The notes under the pieces were generated by a model. The model had not been told where the DNA came from. It made no database searches and was given only the letters and a program-made list of their open reading frames with translations. A program made the position numbers and the translations under genes. A DNA stretch of 64,000 nt, from positions 1 through 64,000 of the forward strand of contig JACZJT010000042.1 of NCBI GenBank assembly GCA_014860445.1. The letters run 5' to 3'. This document shows positions 53,467 through 64,000 of the stretch, one piece after another. Every line of letters begins with the position of its first letter. The stretch's first letter is position 1. This stretch comes from Burkholderiales bacterium. Lineage in GTDB: Bacteria > Pseudomonadota > Gammaproteobacteria > Burkholderiales > SG8-39.

Positions 53467-55462
53467 AACGAAATTCGACGGGAGCGACGGTCGCGTGCGC
53501 GCCGTAATCGAACGTGTCACCCCCTCGGTGGACGGCGGACGCTTTGCGGCCAAGCGCATTGCAGGCGACGAAGTCATCGTCGAAGCCGATTGCTTCACCG
53601 ACGGACACGACACGCTCGTCTGCCTGCTGCTGTGGCGGCGCGAGGACGAGCAGGCGTGGCGGGAAGCCCCCATGGCAGCGCTGGGCAATGATCGCTGGCG
53701 CGGCAGTTTCACGGCCGCATCGGTGGGCCGCTACCGCTATACGGTCACCGCCTGGGTGGACCATTTCCTCTCCTGGCGGCACGATTTCGCACGGCGCATC
53801 GAGGCCGAGGACCTGCGTGTTGCCGCGCAGGTCGGCGCAGGCCTGATCGATGAGGCCGCACAGCGGGCGCAGGGCGGGGAGCGCAAGCGGCTGAAGACCT
53901 GGGCCGCGGATTTGCGCGCCGTCACCGACGCGCTGGCACTCAAGGCGCTCGGACTGGACGAAGAACTTGCCGCGATCGCCCGGCATTACCCGGACCGGCG
54001 CTACGCCGCAACGTTTCCGGTCGAGCATCCGCTGGTGGTGGATCGCGAACGTGCGCGGTTTTCTTCCTGGTACGAAATGTTCCCGCGTTCGGCGGCGCCC
54101 GAGCCGGGACGACACGGCAGCTTCCGCGATTGCGAGGCGCGCCTGCCCTACATCGCGAAAATGGGATTCGACGTGCTTTACTTCCCGCCCATCCACCCGA
54201 TCGGGCGCGTCAACCGCAAGGGCGTGAACAACGCGGTCGAGGCGGCGCCCGGCGACGCGGGCAGCCCCTGGGCCATCGGCTCGGTCGAGGGCGGACACAA
54301 GGCGCTGCATAGCGAGTTGGGAACAATCGAAGATTTCCGGCGGCTCGCCGCAAGCGCGCAAACCCACGGCATGGAACTCGCGCTGGACATCGCGTTTCAA
54401 TGCGCCCCCGATCACCCCTATGTCGCCGAGCATCCGACATGGTTCAGATGGCGGCCCGACGGCACGGTGCAGTATGCGGAGAATCCGCCGAAGAAATACC
54501 AGGATATTTTTCCGTTCGAATTCGAATCGGAGGACTGGCGCGAACTGTGGCAGGAACTTGCGGATGTGATCCGCTATTGGGCCGGCGAAGGCGTGCGCAT
54601 ATTTCGTATCGACAATCCGCACACCAAGCCGTTCCCGTTCTGGGAATGGGCGATCACCGAGTTGAAGCGCGAGTATCCGGATGCGATTTTTCTCGCCGAG
54701 GCGTTCACCCGGCCGAAGGTCATGCACCGTCTGGCCAAGCTGGGATTCACCCAGTCGTATACGTATTTCGCCTGGCGCAATTCCAAGCACGAGCTCATCG
54801 AATACTTCACCGAGCTCACGCAGGGGCCGGGGCGCGAATACTTCCGGCCCAATGCCTGGCCGAACACGCCGGACATTCTCACCGAGTACCTGCAGTTCGG
54901 CGGCCGACCCGCTTTCATTGTGCGCCTGGTGCTTGCGGCGACGCTTGCGGCGAGTTATGGCATATACGGCCCGGCGTTCGAATTGATCGAGGCGGCGCCG
55001 CGCGAGCCCGGGACCGAGGATTACCTGGACAGCGAGAAATATGAAATCCGCGGATGGGACCGGGACGCGCAGCACAGCCTGTCCGATCTGATCGCGCGCG
55101 TGAACGGCGCCCGGCGCGACAATCCGGCGCTGCAGTCCGACGCCTCGCTGCGTTTCTATCCGATCGATAACGACAGCCTGCTTTGCTACTCCAAGTCGGA
55201 TGCCGAACTGGAGAATCTGGTGGTGACGGTGGTCAATCTCGACCCGCACCACGTTCAGTCCGGCTGGGTCGAACTCGACCTGGCCGCCCTGGGCATCGAC
55301 GCGCAAACGCCCTACCAGATGCACGATCTGCTCTCGGGCGCACGCTTTCTGTGGAGCGGCGCGCGCAACTTCGTGCAACTCGATCCGCAGCGCGCGCCCG
55401 CGCATGTATTCGCACTTCGGCGCAAGGTTCGCACGGAACGAAATTTCGACTACTTCCTGTAA
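53459..55462 (+). CDS. glgE: alpha-1,4-glucan:maltose-1-phosphate maltosyltransferase
   Basis: A 667-residue GH13 enzyme that adds maltosyl units from maltose-1-phosphate to glucan chains. The nucleophile Asp385 is in [10 protein letters not shown] and the acid/base Glu414 in Leu-Ala-Glu-Ala-Phe-Thr-Arg-Pro; Streptomyces GlgE has Asp394 and Glu423, the same 29-residue spacing. Its partner genes glgB and treS-mak are adjacent. It gives glycogen without GlgA or GlgC, neither of which is in the window. Confidence 0.95.
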   Translation: MAKTKFDGSDGRVRAVIERVTPSVDGGRFAAKRIAGDEVIVEADCFTDGHDTLVCLLLWRREDEQAWREAPMAALGNDRWRGSFTAASVGRYRYTVTAWVDHFLSWRHDFARRIEAEDLRVAAQVGAGLIDEAAQRAQGGERKRLKTWAADLRAVTDALALKALGLDEELAAIARHYPDRRYAATFPVEHPLVVDRERARFSSWYEMFPRSAAPEPGRHGSFRDCEARLPYIAKMGFDVLYFPPIHPIGRVNRKGVNNAVEAAPGDAGSPWAIGSVEGGHKALHSELGTIEDFRRLAASAQTHGMELALDIAFQCAPDHPYVAEHPTWFRWRPDGTVQYAENPPKKYQDIFPFEFESEDWRELWQELADVIRYWAGEGVRIFRIDNPHTKPFPFWEWAITELKREYPDAIFLAEAFTRPKVMHRLAKLGFTQSYTYFAWRNSKHELIEYFTELTQGPGREYFRPNAWPNTPDILTEYLQFGGRPAFIVRLVLAATLAASYGIYGPAFELIEAAPREPGTEDYLDSEKYEIRGWDRDAQHSLSDLIARVNGARRDNPALQSDASLRFYPIDNDSLLCYSKSDAELENLVVTVVNLDPHHVQSGWVELDLAALGIDAQTPYQMHDLLSGARFLWSGARNFVQLDPQRAPAHVFALRRKVRTERNFDYFL

Positions 55463-55479
55463 TAATTTCGGAACACTCC

Positions 55480-58400
55480 ATGGACAAATCTGTGAAGGCA
55501 AACGCCGACGAAGCGCAGGTACAGGACGCGCCGAACGCGGACGCCCAGGATGAGGCGCTCTGGTACAAGGACGCCGTCGTCTACCAGTTGCACATCAAGG
55601 CGTTCTTCGATTCCGACGGCGACGGAATGGGCGATTTTCCCGGGCTGATCGAAAAGCTCGACTACGTGCGCGACCTGGGCGTGAATACCATCTGGCTGCT
55701 GCCCTTCTATCCCTCTCCGATGAAGGACGACGGCTACGACGTTGCCGACTACCACAATGTGCATCCGCAGTACGGCACCCGCAACGACGTGCGCATGCTG
55801 GTGCGCGAGGCGCACAAGCGCGGCCTGCGCGTAATCACCGAACTCGTGGTGAACCACACTTCGGACCAGCACCCGTGGTTCCAGGCCGCACGCCGCGCGC
55901 CGCCCGGCTCCTCCAAGCGCGATTTCTATGTATGGAGTGATACCGACACCAAGTACGACCAGACCCGCATCATTTTCACCGACACCGAGACCTCCAACTG
56001 GACCTGGGACCCGGTCGCCAAGGCGTTCTACTGGCACCGTTTCTTCAGCCACCAGCCGGACCTGAATTTCGACAATCCGAAAGTGCTGAAGGCGGTGATC
56101 CGGGTGATGCGCTTCTGGTTCGACATGGGCGTGGACGGGTTCCGGCTCGACGCGATTCCCTACCTGATCGAGCGCGACGGCACCACCAACGAAAACCTCC
56201 CCGAGACGCACGCCGTGATACGGCAGATCCGCGCGCAGGTCGACGCGAACTACAAAAACCGGCTTCTGCTGGCCGAAGCGAATCAGTGGCCCGAGGATGT
56301 GCGCGAATATTTCGGCGAGGGCGACGAGTGCCACATGGCCTATCATTTCCCGCTGATGCCGCGAATTTACATGGCGATTGCGCAGGAAGACCGCCACCCC
56401 GTGGTCGAAATCATGCAGCAGACGCCGGAGATTCCCGACAACGCGCAGTGGGCGATTTTCCTGCGCAACCACGACGAGCTCACGCTGGAGATGGTGACGA
56501 GCAAGGAGCGCGACTACATGTACCGCATGTATGCCGCCGACCCGCGTGCTCGCATCAATCTCGGTATTCGCCGGCGGCTCGCGCCGCTGATGGAAAACGA
56601 CCTGGAGCGCATCAAACTCATGAATAGCCTGCTGCTGTCGATGCCGGGTTCGCCGATCATCTACTACGGCGATGAAATCGGCATGGGCGACAATATTTTC
56701 CTCGGTGATCGCAACGGCGTACGCACGCCGATGCAGTGGAGCCCGGACCGTAATGCCGGCTTCTCGCGGGCCGATCCGCAGCGGCTGTTTCTGCCGCCGG
56801 TCATGGATCCGATTTACGGTTACGAGGCGGTCAATGTGGAGGCGCAGGCACGCGATCCGTCTTCGCTCCTCAACTGGATGCGGCGCATGCTCGCGGTACG
56901 CAAGGGCAGCAAAGCCTTCGGGCGCGGGCGTCTGTCCTTCCTCAGTCCCGGCAACCGCAAAATCCTCGCCTATCTTCGCGAGTACGGGGACGAGGCCATC
57001 CTGTGCGTCGCGAACCTGGGCCGCTCGGCGCAGCCGGTGGAACTGGATCTGGCGCGCTTTCGCGGGCGCGTGCCGCTGGAGATGATGGGCCGCACCGCCT
57101 TTCCGCCGATCGGCGATCTGCCTTACCTGCTTACCCTGCCTGCCTGCGGCTTCTACTGGTTCCGTCTCGCCACCGATATCGAAGTGCCGAGCTGGCACGA
57201 GGAGCTTCTGGCCACCGAAGAGCGGCCGGTGCTGGTGTTGTTTGACGGTTGGACCAGTTTCTTCCGCGACCGCGTCGTGCCCTGGCGTATCCGCATGGCG
57301 GAGAAGTTGCGCGCGCAGTTCGAGACCGAAACCCTGCCGGGCTATATTGCCACGCAGCGCTGGTTTGCGGCCAAGGGGCAGCCGATCAAGCGTGCGGCCC
57401 TGAACGACTGGGCGCTGTGGGGGCCCGACAAGTCTTCCTGGCTAATGGCAATGCTACAGGTCGAGACGGCCTCGGGCCAGAGCGCGTATTTCCTGCCGAT
57501 GACGCTGGCATACGGCGATGCCGACGATGAGCACGTTCACCTGCTCGCTCCGGCGACCCTGGCGCGGGTGCGCCAGCAGTCCCAGGTCGGCGTGCTCGCC
57601 GACGCATTCGCCGACGAAGCCTTCTGCCGGGCGTTGGTGGAAACGATCGGCGCCGGGCGCGAAGTCGCTTGTGCGCAGGGCAGGCTGCGTTTTACGCCGA
57701 CTACGGCTTATGCCGCGCTCGCCGGCGATGCGCTCGGCAAACTGCCGATGTCGCGCCCGAAATTCCAGAGCAGCAATACCGTGGTGATGCTCGGCACACA
57801 GCTGTTCCTCAAGGGCTACCGGCACGTACGGGCAGGCGTCAATCCCGAATTCGAGGTGGGGCGCTTCCTTACCGAGGTCGCGCGTTTCGCCAACTGCGTG
57901 CCGGTTGCGGGCGCGGTTGACTACATCGCCGCCGACGGGACGCCCACCAGCCTGGCGCTGTTGCAGGGCCAGGTTGCCAATCAGGGCGACGGCTGGTCGT
58001 ATACGTCAGACTATCTCGAGCGCAGCTTCGAGAGCACGCTCGTCGCCGTGGCTGAGCCACCCGCTGATGTGCACGGCGCCTACCTGTCGCTGGTCCACAC
58101 ACTGGGCACACGTACCGCGGAACTGCACAAGGCCCTGGGTCTGCGCACGGGTGATCCGGCTTTCGATCCCGAACCGCTCGAGCCCGGCGACCTCGCAGGC
58201 TGGAAAAAACGCGTGCACGAGGATGCGCTCGCCACGCTTGCGCTGCTGCAGCAGCACCATGGCGAGCTTCCCGCTCCGGCAATGGAAAATGCGCGCACGT
58301 TGCTCGATCAAAAGCAGCGCCTGCTTGATCGGATCGAGGCCTGCGGCATGCCTGCGGGGCCGTGTCTCAAGACCCGTTACCACGGCGACTACCACCTGGG

Positions 58401-58863
58401 TCAGGTGCTGGTAAACAACAACGATTTCATTATCATCGATTTCGAGGGCGAGCCGGCGCGGCCGCTTGCCGAGCGCCGCATGAAGCACTCGTCGCTGCGC
58501 GACGTCGCCGGGATGCTGCGCTCCTTCGACTACGCGCGCTGGAGCGCGGTGCTACGCGACACCTATAGCGATGCCGACCGGGCCAGGGTTGTGCCGCTTG
58601 CACATGCCTGGGAAAGGCAGGCGCGCGAGACCTTCCTGCGCGCCTACGAAGAAACTGCGCGCGACAGCGGCCTTTTCGGGTCGTTCGCCGAAGTCCGGGG
58701 CCTGATCGAGCTGTTCGAGCTGGAGAAAGCGCTGTACGAATTGCGCTACGAGGTCGGCAACCGCCCGGCCTGGATCAATGTTCCGCTGCAGGGCGTGCTC
58801 GCGCTGTGCGGTATCGCCCTTGTAGCGGGTGCGGACGACGTGAAGCACTCAACCGGAGGTTAG
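55480..58863 (+). CDS. treS: trehalose synthase fused to maltokinase
   Basis: A 1127-residue fusion. The first 560 or so residues are TreS (trehalose-maltose isomerase): Asp224 in Phe-Arg-Leu-Asp-Ala-Ile-Pro-Tyr and Glu266 in Leu-Ala-Glu-Ala-Asn-Gln-Trp; in mycobacterial TreS they are Asp230 and Glu272. Residues about 620-1127 are maltokinase, with His-Gly-Asp-Tyr-His-Leu-Gly-Gln and Ile-Ile-Asp-Phe-Glu-Gly-Glu-Pro near the end. Together they turn trehalose into maltose-1-phosphate for GlgE. In actinobacteria the two are usually separate proteins in a complex; fusion is common in proteobacteria. ATG 55480, 17 bases after glgE. Confidence 0.95.
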   Translation: MDKSVKANADEAQVQDAPNADAQDEALWYKDAVVYQLHIKAFFDSDGDGMGDFPGLIEKLDYVRDLGVNTIWLLPFYPSPMKDDGYDVADYHNVHPQYGTRNDVRMLVREAHKRGLRVITELVVNHTSDQHPWFQAARRAPPGSSKRDFYVWSDTDTKYDQTRIIFTDTETSNWTWDPVAKAFYWHRFFSHQPDLNFDNPKVLKAVIRVMRFWFDMGVDGFRLDAIPYLIERDGTTNENLPETHAVIRQIRAQVDANYKNRLLLAEANQWPEDVREYFGEGDECHMAYHFPLMPRIYMAIAQEDRHPVVEIMQQTPEIPDNAQWAIFLRNHDELTLEMVTSKERDYMYRMYAADPRARINLGIRRRLAPLMENDLERIKLMNSLLLSMPGSPIIYYGDEIGMGDNIFLGDRNGVRTPMQWSPDRNAGFSRADPQRLFLPPVMDPIYGYEAVNVEAQARDPSSLLNWMRRMLAVRKGSKAFGRGRLSFLSPGNRKILAYLREYGDEAILCVANLGRSAQPVELDLARFRGRVPLEMMGRTAFPPIGDLPYLLTLPACGFYWFRLATDIEVPSWHEELLATEERPVLVLFDGWTSFFRDRVVPWRIRMAEKLRAQFETETLPGYIATQRWFAAKGQPIKRAALNDWALWGPDKSSWLMAMLQVETASGQSAYFLPMTLAYGDADDEHVHLLAPATLARVRQQSQVGVLADAFADEAFCRALVETIGAGREVACAQGRLRFTPTTAYAALAGDALGKLPMSRPKFQSSNTVVMLGTQLFLKGYRHVRAGVNPEFEVGRFLTEVARFANCVPVAGAVDYIAADGTPTSLALLQGQVANQGDGWSYTSDYLERSFESTLVAVAEPPADVHGAYLSLVHTLGTRTAELHKALGLRTGDPAFDPEPLEPGDLAGWKKRVHEDALATLALLQQHHGELPAPAMENARTLLDQKQRLLDRIEACGMPAGPCLKTRYHGDYHLGQVLVNNNDFIIIDFEGEPARPLAERRMKHSSLRDVAGMLRSFDYARWSAVLRDTYSDADRARVVPLAHAWERQARETFLRAYEETARDSGLFGSFAEVRGLIELFELEKALYELRYEVGNRPAWINVPLQGVLALCGIALVAGADDVKHSTGG

Positions 58864-58864
58864 T

Positions 58865-59548
58865 ATGGAAAAGGTCGACATCATGCTGCAACCCGTACAG
58901 GCGTTCCTGGTGCAGATCGGCGGGTTCCTGCCCAAGCTGGCACTCGCGCTCGGGGTGTTGATTGCGGGCTGGCTGCTCGCCAAGTTCGCGCGCTTCGCAA
59001 TCAATAAAGCGTTGCGCGCAGTCAACTTCAACGTGCTCACCGAGCGCGCCGGTCTGGACGGCTTTCTGCAACAGGGAGGCATCGAGACCGACACCACTGG
59101 AATCCTCGGCCTGCTCGTCTACTGGCTGGTCATTCTGGCCGCACTCATCATCGGCTTCAACGGCATGGGTCTCACCTACATCACCGGGCTGCTGGGGGAG
59201 GTCGTCCTGTTCGTGCCCAAGATCGTCGCCGCCCTGTTGATCCTCGCCTTCGGCGCGTATTTCGCGCGCTTCGTCGGCAACGCGGTCATCACCTATTGCC
59301 GCAACATCAGCATCCAGGACGCAGATGTGCTGGGCAAGCTGGCGCAGTACGGCATCATGACCTTCGTCGTGCTGATCGCGCTGGACCAGGTTAACGTGGG
59401 TGGCGATATCGTCAGGCAGAGCTTCCTCATCATTCTGGCCGGGGTCGTGTTCGCGGTGGCGCTCGCCTTCGGACTGGGTGGAAAGGCGGCGGCGGCGGAA
59501 CTCATCGATCGCTGGTGGCCGAGGGAAAGGAAAAACGACGGCGACTAG
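58865..59548 (+). CDS. small MscS-like membrane protein (conserved TM helix family)
   Basis: A 227-residue protein with about four or five membrane helices and no large cytoplasmic beta domain. Helix 1 (Gly-Val-Leu-Ile-Ala-Gly-Trp-Leu-Leu-Ala-Lys) and the last helix (Val-Ala-Leu-Ala-Phe-Gly-Leu-Gly-Gly-Lys-Ala-Ala-Ala) resemble the TM_helix (PF05552) repeat found in mechanosensitive-like proteins. It begins one base after treS-mak, inside the sugar operon, so co-expression with glycogen/trehalose genes is likely. Channel function is not shown; a link to osmotic stress is inference. Confidence 0.8.
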   Translation: MEKVDIMLQPVQAFLVQIGGFLPKLALALGVLIAGWLLAKFARFAINKALRAVNFNVLTERAGLDGFLQQGGIETDTTGILGLLVYWLVILAALIIGFNGMGLTYITGLLGEVVLFVPKIVAALLILAFGAYFARFVGNAVITYCRNISIQDADVLGKLAQYGIMTFVVLIALDQVNVGGDIVRQSFLIILAGVVFAVALAFGLGGKAAAAELIDRWWPRERKNDGD

Positions 59549-59681
59549 CGCGCGCTGGCGTCGCGCGGGGCTGCAACGCGCTGGAGTTGTTGTATTCAAA
59601 TGCAGAGAGGTGCGCGCGGCTTGAGGTGCCCGCGCCCAAGCGCAATCTACGCAATGGCAAGTTCTCCGAAAGGCGTCACAG

Positions 59682-61801
<2,120 letters not shown>

Positions 61802-61805
<4 letters not shown>

Positions 61806-63640
61806 AACGACGCCACGCGATGCCTTTCGGGGCGGAAACCTTGAGCGACGGCCGCACGCGCTTCCGGCTTTGGGCGCCGGGAATCAAGGCGCTTACGCTG
61901 GAGGTCGGCGCCGGACCGACGCCTTCCCGGACGTCCATGACTTCCGTGGGTGAGGGGTGGTTCGAGACCGTAGCGGCGGACGCGCCCGCGGGTACGCGCT
62001 ATGCATTTTTAGCCGGCGAACTCCACTTTCCCGACCCGGCATCGCGCAGCAATCCGGGAGACGTGCATCAACCCAGCATGGTGGTCGATCCGCTGGCGTT
62101 CGACTGGAAGGACGGCAGCTGGATTGGGCGCCCCTGGGAAGAGGCGGTGATCTACGAGCTTCACATCGGCACGTTTACCCCGGAAGGGACGTTCGCGGCT
62201 GCGATCGAGAGACTGGATTACCTCGCCGAGCTCGGCGTCACCGCGCTGGAGATCATGCCGGTGGCGGACTTTCCCGGCGAACGCAACTGGGGCTACGACG
62301 GCGTACTGCCGTTCGCGCCCGACACGGCCTACGGCAAGCCGGAGGATCTGAAGCGCCTGATCGAGCAGGCACACCTGCGCGGGCTGATGGTGTTCCTGGA
62401 CGTGGTGTACAACCATTTCGGGCCGGAAGGCAATTACCTCAACGCCTACGCGCCGCAGTTCTTCAATCCGAAGCACCATACCCCCTGGGGCGCTGCGATC
62501 AATTTCGACGCCGATGGCTCGCGCACCGTGCGCGACTTCTTTATCCACAATGCGCTTTACTGGATAGAGGAATACCGCTTCGACGGTTTGCGCCTGGACG
62601 CGGTGCATGCGATCACCGACGATACCGATCCCGATATCGTGACGGAACTCGCGCGCGCCGTGCGTGCCGGGCCGGGGCGCGAACGGCACGTACATCTCAT
62701 ACTCGAGAACGACCGCAATCAGTCGCACTACCTGGTGCGCGACACGGCGAGCCGCCCGCTACAGGCAAGCGCACAATGGAATGACGACATACACCACGCC
62801 TTCCATATCCTGACCACGGGGGAAACGGACGGTTACTATGAGGACTATGCCGCACGGCCGCTGTGGTATCTGGGGCGCACGCTCGCCGAAGGCTTCGCGT
62901 ATCAGGGGGAACGCTCGCCCCACCGCGATGGCGCATTGCGCGGCGACAACAGCGCACACCTGCCGGCGGCGGCGTTCGTTTCGTTTTTGCAGACCCATGA
63001 CCAGGTCGGCAATCGCGCGCTGGGCGAACGCTTGTGCGCCCTCGCCGAACCAGAGGCGCTGCGCGCGTCGGTGGCTTGCCTGCTGCTTGCACCGTCACCG
63101 CCGATGCTGTTCATGGGGGAGGAGTACGCGGCGAGCACGCCGTTTCAGTTCTTCTGCGATTTCGGACCCGAGCTCGCTGCGGCGGTGACGCGCGGCCGGC
63201 GCCAGGAATTCGCGCGTTTTGCGCGCTTTTCCGATCCCGCCGCGCAGGCTGCGATTCCCGATCCGAACGATCCGGCGACCTTCGCCGCCTCGAAGTTGCG
63301 CTGGGACGAAATCAAACTTGCACCGCATGCCGAATGGCTGGCGCTGCACCGTGAACTGCTCGCGCTGCGGCGCCGGGTGGTGGTGCCGCGTCTGGCAGGT
63401 ATGCAAACGGGCGGTACGTTCCGTATTGAGCATGAAAGCGTGCTTCGCGTGCAATGGGCACTGGGGGAGGGCTCGCGGCTGCATCTGATCGCGAATTTCG
63501 CGGCGAGCGCGAGCGCTCCGGTGGCATTTCCGCCGGGGGATGTGGTGTACGCGATTCCGCCGCAGAACAAAAGCCGCGCCAAACAGCGCGCGCTTCCGCC
63601 ATGGTTCGTGGCGTACACATTGGAAAGTGCACATGGCTGA
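61802..63640 (+). CDS. treZ: malto-oligosyltrehalose trehalohydrolase
   Basis: A 612-residue GH13 enzyme that frees trehalose from maltooligosyl trehalose made by TreY. The N-terminal CBM48-like domain is followed by the barrel with Asp266 (Leu-Arg-Leu-Asp-Ala-Val-His-Ala-Ile) and Glu302 (Leu-Ile-Leu-Glu-Asn-Asp), the TreZ signature sites. Its ATG overlaps the glgX stop (ATGA). TreY is not in the window and is expected further downstream. Confidence 0.95.
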
Positions 63641-64000
63641 GCGTGAAGCGCTGGAACTGCTGGGGAGAATCCACCAGATCGCCCCGGATTATTTCGATGT
63701 CTGGGGGAACCGTCACCAGGTTCCTGATACGAGCCTGCGGACGCTGCTCGAGGCGCTGGGCGTGCACGCCGGCACGCCGAAGGAAGTAGAGGAAGCGATA
63801 CGCGCCGCCGAGTCCGGGCGCTGGCGCGCCGTGTTGCCGCCGGCAATGGTGGTGCGCGAAGAGGCCGCGCCCTGGACCATCCGCCTGAATCTGCCGTCGA
63901 CCGTGGCGAAATCGGCGCTGGTCTGGCGCCTGGCGGAAGAGACCGGCGCGCGCCGCGAAGGCCAGTTGCATGCCACCTCGATCGATGTCGCCGAATCCGT
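63633..64000 (+). CDS. malQ: 4-alpha-glucanotransferase (amylomaltase), partial
   Basis: An open frame without stop runs from ATG 63633, overlapping the treZ stop, to the window end (122 complete codons). The start [13 protein letters not shown] and Asp-Tyr-Phe-Asp-Val-Trp-Gly-Asn-Arg-His-Gln-Val-Pro-Asp is the N-terminal extension of proteobacterial MalQ, common in treYZ clusters. The catalytic domain lies outside the window. It would disproportionate maltodextrins. Confidence 0.85.
   Translation, partial: MAEREALELLGRIHQIAPDYFDVWGNRHQVPDTSLRTLLEALGVHAGTPKEVEEAIRAAESGRWRAVLPPAMVVREEAAPWTIRLNLPSTVAKSALVWRLAEETGARREGQLHATSIDVAES

Overview
The window is a GC-rich, densely coded stretch of a Gram-negative chromosome. 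The block argH / algZ-like / algR-like / hemC-hemD-hemX-hemY, the tamA-tamB pair and the hemA-prfA-prmC-grxD order are typical of Betaproteobacteria. A tungsten aldehyde oxidoreductase cluster, a Na+-pumping decarboxylase module and an FNR-type box before hemA suggest a facultative or anaerobic lifestyle; I cannot name the genus. No rRNA, tRNA, CRISPR array, transposase, integrase or prophage gene was seen.

Layout. 1-4.85 kb: gamma- and beta-type subunits of a Na+-translocating decarboxylase, an unassigned minus-strand gene, then a two-gene Na+:solute symporter (DUF4212 plus large subunit) closed by a clear rho-independent terminator. 4.9-8 kb: YggT-like membrane protein, PilZ protein, YceH, MFS transporter. 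8-12.4 kb (minus): AorA-AorB-AorC-type W enzyme genes, a MoaD/ThiS-like protein and a small unknown protein. 12.4-15.2 kb: a stand-alone AceE-type E1 component, divergent from the aor genes. 15.2-20 kb: cupin, then hemA-prfA-prmC, a hotdog thioesterase and grxD. 20-25.7 kb: membrane PAS-GGDEF diguanylate cyclase, DAHP synthase, a Ser/Thr kinase fused to a cyclic-nucleotide-binding domain, argH. 25.7-32.1 kb: LytTR-type two-component pair and hemCDXY. 32.1-39.2 kb (minus): tamB, tamA, lapA-like gene and a voltage-gated K+ channel with a C-terminal zinc ribbon.

39.5-49.1 kb is a same-direction run of nine envelope genes: DUF2868, DUF3482 GTPase, an MscS-like protein, a channel-less MgtE-like protein, MgtE, two half-size PqiA proteins, PqiB and PqiC. 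A SLC13-type transporter converges on it. 51.3 kb to the window end is a glycogen/trehalose operon: glgB, glgE, a treS-maltokinase fusion, a small MscS-like membrane protein, glgX, treZ and the start of malQ. TreS plus maltokinase turn trehalose into maltose-1-phosphate, GlgE polymerises it and GlgB branches it. GlgX, TreZ and MalQ belong to debranching, trehalose release and maltodextrin recycling.

The least explained parts are the channel-less MgtE homologue beside a full MgtE, the DUF2868/DUF3482 pair, the small protein of the aor cluster, the kinase-CNB fusion, the zinc-ribbon K+ channel and the membrane protein inside the glycogen operon. Coordinates and motifs were read from the sequence. 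Family names come from recognition of motifs and were not confirmed by database search.
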